From the NCBI RefSeq assembly GCF_001307155.1, contig NZ_CP012830.1:5330501-5394500 (forward strand): DNA of 64,000 nucleotides, read 5' to 3'. Source of the stretch: Pseudomonas fluorescens. Its GTDB lineage: Bacteria > Pseudomonadota > Gammaproteobacteria > Pseudomonadales > Pseudomonadaceae. The stretch's first letter is position 1. Every line of letters starts with the position of its first letter. The notes beneath the pieces are model-generated. The model saw only the letters and a list, made by a program, of their open reading frames with translations, was not told the DNA's origin and ran no database searches. Made by a program: the position numbers and the translations under genes. Of the stretch, positions 17,059 to 25,473 are shown one piece after another.

Positions 17059-18735
17059 TTAATGCTCCGCCTGACTTACTTCCGTGTCAGCGAACCATTC
17101 ACGTCCTTTCAGCATGCAATGCCAGTAGAACGGCGGGAGAATTCTCTCTTTAAGAAACCAGCTCAAACGAGAGGGTCTGCGCCCATCCAGAAACCAGGTG
17201 GCAAACGTCGGCGCTAGCTTTCCGCCATAGAGAAACTCGGCCAAGACAACCTTTCCACGCTCAACCGTCAGAGGGCAGGAGCCATAGCCGTTATACGCAG
17301 CTTGATGCTGTTTCATCCCTAGGTTAACCAAGACATTGTTCGCTACGACCGGCGCTTGTTTACGTGCAGCCGCCATGGTTTTCGCATTTGTGGTATTCAC
17401 CACATCTCCTAGCGCCCAAACATTGGAAAATTTGCGGTGAGCCAAGGTCGTCGGATCTACGTCGATCCAGCCCGCCTCATCCACTAGCGGGCTTGAGCGA
17501 ATAAAGTCTGGAGCAACCTGCGGAGGCACGACGTGAAGGAGGTCAAACGACTCAATCACGGTCTGGGTGTTTCCATCTTTATCGGTACGTTCGAAAGTCG
17601 CCTGTTTGTTGGGGCCATCCACGGCGACCAGCTTGTGGCTGAATTTCAAGTCGACCGCATATTTTTCCATGTACGCCATGAGGGCTGGGACGTAGTCGGC
17701 GACGCCGAATAGCACACCGCCGGAATTAAAAAATTGCGTTTTTATCTGCGCCTGGCGATCGTTTTTCAACCAGTGATCGCATGAGAGATAGAGCGCTTTC
17801 TGAGGCGCACCCGCACACTTGATTGGCATTGGCGGCTGCGTAAAGAGGGCCTTACCTGATTTGAGTTCCTGGACAAGCTTCCAGGTGTAAGGCGCAAGAT
17901 CGTAGCGATAATTAGAGGTTACGCCATTGGAGCCTAATGTCTCAGTCAGTCCTTTGATAGCCGACCAATCGAGCTTCAAGCCTGGGCAGACGACAAGCTG
18001 GTCGTACTGAATAACTCTCCCTCCATCGAGGACGACTGCGTTGGCCTGTGGGTCGAAAGCAGTTACCGCTGCTTTGATCCACGTCACGCCTCGAGGCATG
18101 ACAGATGCCATAGTCCTTACAGTAGATTCAGCCTCGAAGATGCCTCCGCCGACCATAGTCCACCCAGGTTGATAGTAGTGCGCATCAGCAGGGTCGATTA
18201 GTGCGATATCCAGATTCGGTTCTCGTGACTTCAGGCTGGCTGCGGTGGCAATGCCTGCAGAGCCGGCACCAACAATGACGATCTGGTGATGAGTCGTAGC
18301 CATGGCATTAGCGGTGCGCCCACCATTGCTGATTCTGCGTGCAAGTGAAGAAACATCCACCTGTGCGCTTTTGGTTTTTTCGAGAATGGCGGACAGACTC
18401 TGCTTGCCTGCCTCAGAGAGCGCCCACAGCATCGCTGACCGGGTGCCAGTTCTACAGTAGGCAACCACAGGCCTCGACGCTTCCTTTAAAATTGCGACGA
18501 AGGAGTCTACCGTTTCATCAGCAATGGCTGATGCTTGGGTGGGCAGGTAGTGAAACGTCATGCCTTCTGCTTCGGCTGCTTGGCGGATCGTTACATGTGT
18601 TGGCTGGTCGGTTGCCTCGCCATCCGGCCTGTTGCAGATGAGAGTACGAATCCCGAGCTCAGCCAGTTGCTTCACATCGACCACGGTCAGTTGCGACGCA
18701 ATAGAAAAATCCGAACTTAATTTATAAGTATTCAT
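17059..18735 (-). CDS. sqr: Phosphatase-like / sulfide:quinone reductase fusion
   Basis: A 558-residue fusion. Residues 1-110 form the DUF442 (TIGR01244, beta-lactamase-hydrolase-like N-terminal) phosphatase-type domain with active-site signature YCRTGTRS. Residues about 150-555 form a flavoprotein disulfide reductase: FAD-binding VIVGAGSAGIATAASL, VVCPGLKLDW and PIKCAGAPQKAL with redox cysteines, and FSNVWALGDVVN. This is the type II SQR layout, which oxidises sulfide to polysulfide and passes electrons to the quinone pool. It lies between persulfide dioxygenase and a TSUP permease in one operon. The role of the N-terminal domain is not established. Confidence 0.9.
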   Translation of the reverse strand: MNTYKLSSDFSIASQLTVVDVKQLAELGIRTLICNRPDGEATDQPTHVTIRQAAEAEGMTFHYLPTQASAIADETVDSFVAILKEASRPVVAYCRTGTRSAMLWALSEAGKQSLSAILEKTKSAQVDVSSLARRISNGGRTANAMATTHHQIVIVGAGSAGIATAASLKSREPNLDIALIDPADAHYYQPGWTMVGGGIFEAESTVRTMASVMPRGVTWIKAAVTAFDPQANAVVLDGGRVIQYDQLVVCPGLKLDWSAIKGLTETLGSNGVTSNYRYDLAPYTWKLVQELKSGKALFTQPPMPIKCAGAPQKALYLSCDHWLKNDRQAQIKTQFFNSGGVLFGVADYVPALMAYMEKYAVDLKFSHKLVAVDGPNKQATFERTDKDGNTQTVIESFDLLHVVPPQVAPDFIRSSPLVDEAGWIDVDPTTLAHRKFSNVWALGDVVNTTNAKTMAAARKQAPVVANNVLVNLGMKQHQAAYNGYGSCPLTVERGKVVLAEFLYGGKLAPTFATWFLDGRRPSRLSWFLKERILPPFYWHCMLKGREWFADTEVSQAEH

Positions 18736-18763
18736 ATTATTTTCCGTTGATAACTACGCAAGG

Positions 18764-18787
18764 TTAAAGCGTTAAAGCGTTAAAGCG
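18764..18787. repeat. Three tandem copies of TTAAAGCG
   Basis: Perfect 8-base repeats at 18764, 18772 and 18780. The last copy contains the stop codon of the persulfide dioxygenase gene (minus strand). Probably replication slippage. Confidence 0.9.
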
Positions 18788-19664
18788 TGTTGAGCGGTAT
18801 TTTCAGATAGCGGATACCATTCGTTTCTGGCTCTGGCATGTTGCCGCCACGCATATTGATTTGGACGGATGGCAGTATCAGCATTGGCATGTCGAGAGTT
18901 GCATCACGTGTTTCTCGCATGTTCACAAACGTATCTTCGCTTGTACCTTCACGGACATGGATATTTTCACGCTTTTGTGCTTTTACACTGGTGATAAACG
19001 CGAGCGGTCGGCCATTCGGACGATAATCGTGGCACATGAAAATGTGGGTTGATTCAGGAAGCGCCAAAATCTTATGTATTGACCGAAAGAGTGTTCTGGC
19101 GTCCCCTCCAGGGAAGTCGCACCTTGCTGTGCCGTAATCAGGCATGAACAATGTATCGCCCACGAACGCGAGACCTGCTTGTTCATCCTGGATAAGATAG
19201 GTCATACAGGCAGGCGTATGCCCAGGCGTATGCAACGCTTGGGCGGTTAAGCTGCCAATATGAAACGTATCGTTGTCATCAAACAAAATATCAAACTGAT
19301 CGGAACCGCTTCTAAGTTCATCTTCTGTATGGAACAAGTGGCTAAAGACTTTTTGAACGTCTTTTATTCTGTTTCCGATGCCAATCTTGCCGCCTAGCCG
19401 TTGTTTCAAATATTGAGCAGCGGTCAGATGATCGGCATGTAAATGTGTCTCAAGGATCCATTCGACGGATGCGCCCAGCTCCGTCGCGCGTGCAACGATT
19501 CTGTCGGCTGATTCAGTTTTTGTGCGGCCCGATTTCGGATCGTAGTCAAGCACGCTATCGATAAGCGCACACTGCATGGTAGAGCGGTCAAGCAACAGAT
19601 AGCTGAACGTCGATGTCGCTTCGTCAAAGAATTCTTCGACCAATATTTTTTCGCCGAAATACAT
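18780..19664 (-). CDS. pdo: Persulfide dioxygenase (MBL fold, ETHE1/Blh type)
   Basis: A 294-residue metallo-beta-lactamase-fold enzyme. ETHLHADHLTA gives the first metal histidines, TPGHTPACMTYL and FVGDTLFMPDYG the next ligands, and MCHDY the last. The family oxidises glutathione persulfide to sulfite with a single Fe(II). It is the first gene of the operon with the SQR fusion and TSUP permease. A GGAG ribosome site, a sigma-54-like promoter (19699-19714) and an activator repeat array lie upstream, next to the divergent FisR-type gene. The setting strongly supports persulfide oxidation. Confidence 0.9.
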   Translation of the reverse strand: MYFGEKILVEEFFDEATSTFSYLLLDRSTMQCALIDSVLDYDPKSGRTKTESADRIVARATELGASVEWILETHLHADHLTAAQYLKQRLGGKIGIGNRIKDVQKVFSHLFHTEDELRSGSDQFDILFDDNDTFHIGSLTAQALHTPGHTPACMTYLIQDEQAGLAFVGDTLFMPDYGTARCDFPGGDARTLFRSIHKILALPESTHIFMCHDYRPNGRPLAFITSVKAQKRENIHVREGTSEDTFVNMRETRDATLDMPMLILPSVQINMRGGNMPEPETNGIRYLKIPLNTL

Positions 19665-19698
19665 TAGATAGCTCCTGAATAGCTGCTATGTCAGCAGT

Positions 19699-19714
19699 CT
19701 CAAGATCCATGCCA
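19699..19714 (-). promoter_or_regulatory. Sigma-54-like promoter of the persulfide operon
   Basis: The minus strand reads TGGCATG-GATC-TTGAG, close to the consensus TGGCACG-N4-TTGCA: the GG of the -24 element is exact, and the -12 element has GA where GC is expected. It sits about 35 bases before the start codon of the dioxygenase, leaving a short leader with GGAG. Confidence 0.6.
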
Positions 19715-19782
19715 GTGTTGATCTTTCCATTGAACGCTCTAAACAGCGTGTTTCCTGAGTTTCCAGGGCGAGGTATTCGTGT

Positions 19783-19832
19783 CTGCCATTATTTTTGGCA
19801 GTTAACTGGCAGTCTGTGGCAGTATTTGGCAG
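19783..19832. promoter_or_regulatory. Phased TGGCAG repeats, likely FisR upstream activator site
   Basis: TGGCAG occurs at 19796, 19807, 19817 and 19827, spaced 11, 10 and 10 bases, so all four face the same side of the helix. CTGCCA at 19783 forms an inverted repeat with the first copy. The array lies roughly 70-120 bases upstream of the sigma-54-like promoter, the usual place for enhancer binding, and just before the regulator's own start. Confidence 0.62.
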
Positions 19833-19861
19833 TAGAAAGCATACGTGTTCGGGAGAAGATT

Positions 19862-21175
19862 ATGAGTAGTGGGCTAATCGCTACGAGCAATGTAGATGTT
19901 CAAGCGTTGATTTCTTACCTTGAGCATGACGATAGACCCACCATCGTCCTGGATGTCGAGTACAACGTCATTGCCTCCAACAAGGCCTATCAAAGGCATT
20001 TTGGTGTTGAGGGAAAACCGCACGTTGGCTCCAAATGCTTCAAGGTTTCGCATGGCTATGCCGTTCCCTGCGATCAGGCGGGTGAGCTTTGTCCAATGCG
20101 CAAGGCGTTTGATAGCCATGCTGCGGAAAGGGTACTGCATATTCACCACACTCCCCGGGGGCCAGAACACGTTGATGTTGAGCTTCGTCCCATTTTGGAT
20201 CGCCAGGGCCAGGTAGTTGCTTACGTTGAAAGATTGATCACCGTAGACATAGCGTCTGCGCAGCCGCAAAAGCAGGGGCTAGTGGGCGTATCGCCGTCTT
20301 TTAAACAAGCGTTGAGCGCGCTGCAGCGAGCGGCGCCTTCCCCGATTCCCGTTCTTTTGCAGGGTGAGTCGGGAACCGGTAAAGAGCTGTTCGCTAGGGC
20401 GCTCCATATGGGTAGTCCGCGCTCAAAGGCACCTCTGGTTGTAGTCGACTGCACCGGCCTTTCAGAGTCGCTGTTCGAGAGTGAATTATTTGGCCATGAA
20501 AAAGGAGCATTCACAGGCGCGCTCAGTAAGAAAATTGGGCTTGCAGAGGCTGCGCATGGCGGTACGCTTTTTCTGGACGAAATAGGCGATGTACCTCTCT
20601 CCATGCAAGTCAAATTGTTGCGTCTAATTGAGTCTGGCAGTTTTAGACCTGTTGGTAGTTTACGGACGATCCATTCCGATTTCCGTCTCGTTGTTGCAAC
20701 TCATAAGCCTTTAAAGGATATGGTTGAACTTGGCACTTTTCGCGAAGACCTCTACTACAGAATCAGTGCTTTCCCTATAACGCTTCCGCCATTGAGAGAG
20801 CGTTTAGACGATTTGCCGCTGCTTATAGAAAGTCATCTAAAACGAATTGCACCTGGCAGTCGGGCTGAAATTGACGAGGAAGCATTGAAGCGCCTTATGC
20901 TGTATTCATTTCCGGGGAATATCAGGGAGCTAAAAAATATTCTTGAACGGGCGCGTCTGTTCAGTGACGACGGGATTGTACGGGAAAGAGATTTGCCTAC
21001 GAATGTAACTGGCTACGTCTCCCAGTACAAAACTACAAATAGAAATAGCAAGTCTCTAAAAAACCTTGCCCAGGTACTTAATGGGTTCGAAGGGTCGCGA
21101 GCAGATTTAGCCAAAGAACTGGGGATTAGTGAGCGGACGCTTTATCGTCGGATTCAGGTTTTAGAAGGGAAATAG
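19862..21175 (+). CDS. fisR: Sigma-54-dependent activator, FisR type (persulfide sensing)
   Basis: 437 residues from the ATG at 19862, with GGGAGAAG upstream; the extra frame from 19688 runs through the promoter region. A PAS-like sensor (about 20-130) carries cysteines at 59, 70 and 77; their spacing (11 and 7) equals that of the three sulfane-sulfur-sensing cysteines reported for Cupriavidus FisR. The AAA+ domain has Walker A GESGTGKE (168-175) and the sigma-54 contact loop GAFTGA. A Fis-type helix-turn-helix (SRADLAKELGISERTLYRRI) ends the protein. It probably activates the divergent dioxygenase operon on polysulfide stress. Confidence 0.92.
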   Translation: MSSGLIATSNVDVQALISYLEHDDRPTIVLDVEYNVIASNKAYQRHFGVEGKPHVGSKCFKVSHGYAVPCDQAGELCPMRKAFDSHAAERVLHIHHTPRGPEHVDVELRPILDRQGQVVAYVERLITVDIASAQPQKQGLVGVSPSFKQALSALQRAAPSPIPVLLQGESGTGKELFARALHMGSPRSKAPLVVVDCTGLSESLFESELFGHEKGAFTGALSKKIGLAEAAHGGTLFLDEIGDVPLSMQVKLLRLIESGSFRPVGSLRTIHSDFRLVVATHKPLKDMVELGTFREDLYYRISAFPITLPPLRERLDDLPLLIESHLKRIAPGSRAEIDEEALKRLMLYSFPGNIRELKNILERARLFSDDGIVRERDLPTNVTGYVSQYKTTNRNSKSLKNLAQVLNGFEGSRADLAKELGISERTLYRRIQVLEGK

Positions 21176-21244
21176 ATGAGTCTTATCGGCGGGCAGTGTT
21201 GAAGGTGTTGATCTTGAGATAAAGCATTCGGGCGGACAAGAAAG

Positions 21245-21266
21245 CACAGCCCAATTAAGGGCTGTG
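21245..21266. terminator. Bidirectional terminator between fisR and the C-S lyase
   Basis: CACAGCCC-AATTAA-GGGCTGTG is a perfect eight-base stem. On the minus strand it is followed by TTTCTT, which suits termination of the lyase gene. Confidence 0.75.
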
Positions 21267-21285
21267 TATATAATTAGCTTGAAGA

Positions 21286-22455
21286 TTAGCCGCGTAACAT
21301 GTTGAATTTCGCAAAGCCTTGTTCGAGGTCTTCGATCAGATCAGATGGGTCTTCAAGACCAATATGCAGCCGCACAAGGTGCCCATCAATTTCCCAGGAC
21401 GTCGCACTTCTAACGGGTTTGGGATCTGCGATCATCGCCAAGCTTTCAAAACCGCCCCAAGAGTAGCCAATTGAAAACAACGATAGGCTATCCAAGAGTG
21501 CATCTGCCGCTGCTTGCGTGGAAGGTTTTGTCACGAAGGACAGTAAACCTGATGCTCCTTTAAAATCCCTTTTCCATAATTGGTGCTGAGGGTGAGACTC
21601 TAATGCAGGATAATAAACTGCTTCCACTTCCTCGCGTGTCTCCAGCCACTTGGCGACAGTCGTCGCGTTTTTGTAATGACGTTCCAGTCGCACGTCTAGC
21701 GTCCTCATCCCTCGGAGCGCCAGCGTCACGTCATCCGGACTCGCAAACAATCCCATGTTGAAATGGAATCGCTTGAGGCTATCCCACGCACGCTTGGAGG
21801 CTGATACGGTACCAAGAACGGCATCTGAGTGACCGACGATATATTTCGTGGCAGCCATGATGGATAGATCGACACCAAGTTCCAGTGATGGAAAGTAAAG
21901 CGGGGTACCCCAAGTGTTGTCTGTAATAACTAGGATGTCATGTTCATGGGCAACCTTGGCTATTGCAGGGATGTCTTGTATTTCCAGAGTCAAAGAGCCG
22001 GGAGATTCGGTATAGATGGCTTTAGTGTTTGGTTTGAGGAAATCTACGATGCCGGCACCTATTGTCGGGTCGTAAAACGTGACCTCGATTCCAAGGCGTT
22101 GACCCACCTGCTCACAAAAAGCCCTTATCGGCGAATACACGTTGTCGGCAATGAGCAGGTGATCCCCAGCTCCCACCACCGACAGTATGGCAGTCGTACA
22201 TGCCGAGAGCCCCGAAGGGCAAAGAACCGTGCCTTCCGCTCCCTCCAGCTGCTGGAGGGCCTGAGTCAATGCTTCCGTCGAGGGGTTGTTCCACCGGCCA
22301 TACGTATATTTTTGGCGGCCCTCACGCATCGACTCACACGTAGGGAACGCCACAGTGGAACCCCGGTAAACCGGTGTATTAACGAAGCCATGATGCTGAT
22401 CAGGCTCGATAGAGGCGTGGGCGAGTAGGGTTTGCACGTTTTTATATTTTTTCAT
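21286..22455 (-). CDS. Cys/Met-metabolism PLP enzyme, cystathionine beta-lyase (MetC) like
   Basis: 389 residues from MKKYKNVQTLL (ATG at 22455); a start seven codons upstream is possible. The fold-type I PLP signature MAATKYIVGHSD holds the Schiff-base lysine. N-terminal TPVYRGSTVAFPT and YTYGRWNNPSTEAL are typical of MetC-type C-S beta-lyases. These enzymes cleave cystathionine and often S-alkyl cysteines and cysteine sulfoxides, giving thiols or sulfenic acids. Its island location between a persulfide oxidation operon and an operator-controlled amino-acid permease suggests activity on Allium cysteine sulfoxides, but this is inference. True metC remains possible. Confidence 0.85.
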   Translation of the reverse strand: MKKYKNVQTLLAHASIEPDQHHGFVNTPVYRGSTVAFPTCESMREGRQKYTYGRWNNPSTEALTQALQQLEGAEGTVLCPSGLSACTTAILSVVGAGDHLLIADNVYSPIRAFCEQVGQRLGIEVTFYDPTIGAGIVDFLKPNTKAIYTESPGSLTLEIQDIPAIAKVAHEHDILVITDNTWGTPLYFPSLELGVDLSIMAATKYIVGHSDAVLGTVSASKRAWDSLKRFHFNMGLFASPDDVTLALRGMRTLDVRLERHYKNATTVAKWLETREEVEAVYYPALESHPQHQLWKRDFKGASGLLSFVTKPSTQAAADALLDSLSLFSIGYSWGGFESLAMIADPKPVRSATSWEIDGHLVRLHIGLEDPSDLIEDLEQGFAKFNMLRG

Positions 22456-22613
22456 ACCGGCTTCCAATTCTAGCATTTGGTGAGGTTTGGCTACGTACTA
22501 GCTACCGCAGATTCAAGATTAAAATGCCATTTTCATTAAATGTCTACCACAAGGTTGGCTTGTAGGTAAAAATCGTTAAAAAACAATATATTAAAAATAG
22601 TTAAAAATAGAGT

Positions 22614-22642
22614 TTGCATGGCTACCATGTGAATGGTAGGTT
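22614..22642 (+). promoter_or_regulatory. TetR-type operator inside promoter of the amino-acid permease
   Basis: -35 TTGCAT (22614-22619), 17-base spacer, -10 TAGGTT (22637-22642). The inverted repeat CTACCATGTGAATGGTAG spans 22622-22639. It faces the permease at 22846, leaving a leader of about 195 bases. Confidence 0.75.
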
Positions 22643-22845
22643 TTTTGTGTCTTGGGATTTCGCTACCTGGTCGACCGAAAAGCGATGATCTGAGCGTGTT
22701 GTGGCATTGAGCGGGAGAGGTTTAGTGTCTTTGACGACATGGGAGCTCAAGGCTTCTCTCGCACTTCCCGTTTGGAATGGGAAGAAGAAAGTTAAGTTTG
22801 CAAGGGATAAGAACAAAAACTGCAAATTAATCGCTTGGGTGAAAC

Positions 22846-24330
22846 ATGAAAAAACAAAAAATACAATCTCTCTCAGCAGTTCAGTGTGGCAGCGAACTAA
22901 AAGATAGATCGAACTGGCTTGATTCTCATGAAAGCGGATATTCAAAGCATTTAAAGAAACGTCATGTACAAATGATGGCGCTAGGTGGAGCCATCGGTAC
23001 AGGTCTGTTCCTGGGCGCAGGGGCCAGACTGCAAATCGCGGGGCCTGCACTTGCGGTGATTTATTTGGTTTGTGGGATATTTGCCTTTTTCATTTTGAGG
23101 GCGCTGGGTGAGCTAGTGATGCACCGTCCAAGCAGTGGAAGTTTTGTATCTTACACCAGGGAGTTTATGGGTGAACGTGCCTCTTTCGTTGCAGGATGGA
23201 TGTATTTTGTGGTTTGGGCGTTAACAGGTGTTGTTGATATAACCGCCATTGCTATTTATATGAAGTATTGGAGTGTGTTTTCGGATGTTCCTCAGTGGGT
23301 ATTCGCGCTAAGTGCTTTGGGTGTAGTGACATTGATGAACATGGTCGGTGTCAAATGGTTTGGTGAAATGGAGTTCTGGTTCGCTGTGATAAAGGTCGCC
23401 GCTATAAGTATTTTTTTGGTGATCGGGTCGTTCTTTTTTGCTACTGGGCATGAGGTGGCAGGACATATTCCGGGCTTGCATTTGATCACGGATAACGGGG
23501 GGATATTTCCTCATGGGCTTTTGCCAGCAATCATCATCGTGCAAGGCGTCATCTTTGCTTATGCGAGCATAGAGTTGGTGGGGACTGCTGCTGGCGAGAC
23601 GGCGGATGCAAGAAAAGTCATTCCCAAAGCCATTAATGGGGTGATCTGGAGAATAAGTTTGTTTTACGTGGGCTCCGTATTCCTGCTTGTTACTGTGCTC
23701 CCTTGGACAGCCTATAGCGCTAACGTCAGTCCTTTTGTAACTTTTTTTGAAGCACTTGGTGTACCTGGCATTGGCTCCGTAATGAACATTGTTGTAATGA
23801 CAGCGGCGCTCTCAAGTCTCAATTCAGGTTTATACGCCACTGGGCGCGTGTTGAGGTCACTTGCGATGGGTGGGTCAGCGCCGAAAATGTTTAAACGCAT
23901 GAGTAGTCAAGGGGTACCCTATATGGGGATCTTGGTCACCATGGGGATTAACGTATTTGGTGTTGTACTGAATTTCTTGATCCCCGCGCAATTATTTGAG
24001 CTCTTACTGAACTTGGTATCGCTGGGAATTATTTCGACTTGGGCATTCATTGTTTTATCGCAAATAAATTACCGTCGTGCTGTAAAAAGAGGTGAGGTCG
24101 AAATGGTCTCATTTAGAATGCCTGGAGCGCCGTTCACCTCTTGGCTAACTCTTGTTTTCTTGCTTGTGGTATTGGTTCTCTTGGCGTTCGATTATCCCAA
24201 CGGAACTTACACCGTTCTTTCTATACCGTTAGTCGCTGGTGCACTGATGCTGGGTTGGTCGAAGGCCGTCCGTTCCAAAGCTAAAGGTTCGGAAGAAATT
24301 AAAAGCGATCCTAGCCACGTAGGGGCCTAG
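22846..24330 (+). CDS. APC-family amino-acid permease (AnsP/ProY/GabP type)
   Basis: A 494-residue inner-membrane transporter with about twelve hydrophobic segments. The N-terminal RHVQMMALGGAIGTGLFLGA is the signature of the amino acid/proton symporter group that includes asparagine, proline and GABA permeases; ELVGTAAGETADARKVIPKA is the second family motif. Start is the ATG at 22846, though the first conserved segment begins near residue 40. The promoter upstream carries the same operator as the allicin-tolerance genes, and a C-S lyase lies on the other side, so the substrate may be a sulfur amino acid; this is inferred only. Confidence 0.88.
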   Translation: MKKQKIQSLSAVQCGSELKDRSNWLDSHESGYSKHLKKRHVQMMALGGAIGTGLFLGAGARLQIAGPALAVIYLVCGIFAFFILRALGELVMHRPSSGSFVSYTREFMGERASFVAGWMYFVVWALTGVVDITAIAIYMKYWSVFSDVPQWVFALSALGVVTLMNMVGVKWFGEMEFWFAVIKVAAISIFLVIGSFFFATGHEVAGHIPGLHLITDNGGIFPHGLLPAIIIVQGVIFAYASIELVGTAAGETADARKVIPKAINGVIWRISLFYVGSVFLLVTVLPWTAYSANVSPFVTFFEALGVPGIGSVMNIVVMTAALSSLNSGLYATGRVLRSLAMGGSAPKMFKRMSSQGVPYMGILVTMGINVFGVVLNFLIPAQLFELLLNLVSLGIISTWAFIVLSQINYRRAVKRGEVEMVSFRMPGAPFTSWLTLVFLLVVLVLLAFDYPNGTYTVLSIPLVAGALMLGWSKAVRSKAKGSEEIKSDPSHVGA

Positions 24331-24336
24331 CTTAAT

Positions 24337-24374
24337 AGAGATGGGAGGTCGTTTTACAGCGTCCTCTCATCTCT
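24337..24374 (+). terminator. Terminator after the permease
   Basis: AGAGATGGGAGG and CCTCTCATCTCT form a twelve-base stem (one G-T wobble) seven bases after the permease stop codon. Confidence 0.75.
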
Positions 24375-24436
24375 AGAGTTGAACTCTTGCCTTAAGGCAG
24401 CTAATATGCATTCATTAAAAACTCTAGGTAAGCTTT

Positions 24437-25000
24437 ATGAGTACGCGTTCCGACCTTTTAACCACCGCCGAGTTATTGCTGCGCACCAAAGGCTACGCTG
24501 CATTTAGCTATGCCGATCTGGCTGACGAAATTGGCATAAAAAAGGCGAGCATTCATCATCACTTCCCTACAAAGGAAGGGCTCGGAATTGCTGTTATTGA
24601 GAGTTACCTATTTAGATTTTCCAAGAATCTAGAGTCAATAAACGAAGAGAGTCATGATGTAGTAGGTCGGCTAAAAGCATTTGCCGAGCTTTTTGTCGAT
24701 AGCTCGGATAACGGCATGTTGCCACTTTGCGGTGCGCTTGCAGCTGAGTTGTCTGCGCTGCCAGAAAGCCTTAAGGAGTTGACTAAGAAATTTTTTGAGA
24801 TTCATATTTCTTGGTTAGAAAGTAATCTAGTCATAGGTCAATCCCAAAAAGTTATTAAGGCAGATCTCAATCCGAAAGAGGTTTCAAGAGCGATCTTGAG
24901 CTTGCTTGAAGGCAGCAGTTTTGTCTCCTGGGCACTTAGCGACAAGGTCGTTGATCAGTCTGGGTTTAATTTGATTTTGCAAAATATTATCGTTTCGTAA
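24437..25000 (+). CDS. TetR-family regulator, copy 1
   Basis: A 187-residue repressor. The N-terminal helix-turn-helix reads FSYADLADEIGIKKASIHHH, followed by FPTKEGLG. The ligand domain has the motif DNGMLPLCGALAAELSALPE with one cysteine (here in LPLCG), which is shared with the second tetR gene at 28172. The two proteins are clearly paralogues. NemR/AcuR-like members sense electrophiles through cysteine, so thiol modification by allicin-type compounds is plausible. The short palindrome TGCCTTAAGGCA at 24388-24399 lies upstream and might be autoregulatory. Confidence 0.85.
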   Translation: MSTRSDLLTTAELLLRTKGYAAFSYADLADEIGIKKASIHHHFPTKEGLGIAVIESYLFRFSKNLESINEESHDVVGRLKAFAELFVDSSDNGMLPLCGALAAELSALPESLKELTKKFFEIHISWLESNLVIGQSQKVIKADLNPKEVSRAILSLLEGSSFVSWALSDKVVDQSGFNLILQNIIVS

Positions 25001-25473
25001 CTTGTGCTTAGGATTTGATCTATATTGCCGCTCTTCCGTGGGGGGCATTTTACGCGGACGACAGTTTAGTGGGTTAGCGCAATGGCAGGCGCAGCATCTT
25101 CCGGTGCAATGAGTACCGCACTAGCCAAGATTGATTCTCCCTTTAATGCTTCGACGGCAAAGCTGATCGAATTTTCCGTTGTACAGCATCGCAGGTGAGA
25201 GGGGGGAGTATTTCAACTGTCACGCGCCGACGAAAACCGGATACGTCTTGGCGGTTTCGGTCTCCGGCATGCCGCCCATGTAGGCAAGAAAGCCCCCAAA
25301 ACCAGAAGTGCACATCCTTACTCAGGGGAACGCTTCGCGTCACTAAGGCGAGGAGCCGTATGCGATAGTTCCGCACGGATCTGCGGAGGAGATGGCAGCT
25401 AACTGCCATTTCCACCGCGACCTTTAGAGATATAGATCCATAGGATTCACTACTACTCCTATAGATTGACCAA
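25001..25473. other. Intergenic region without a recognised gene
   Basis: About 470 bases between the TetR gene and the end of the repeat-protein gene. Short frames exist on both strands but none has a family resemblance or good ribosome site. No terminator with a T tract was clear. Confidence 0.45.

Noticed and set aside
24388..24399. TGCCTTAAGGCA palindrome as an established TetR operator
   Set aside because: It differs from the seven matching sites and appears once; kept only as a possible autoregulatory site.
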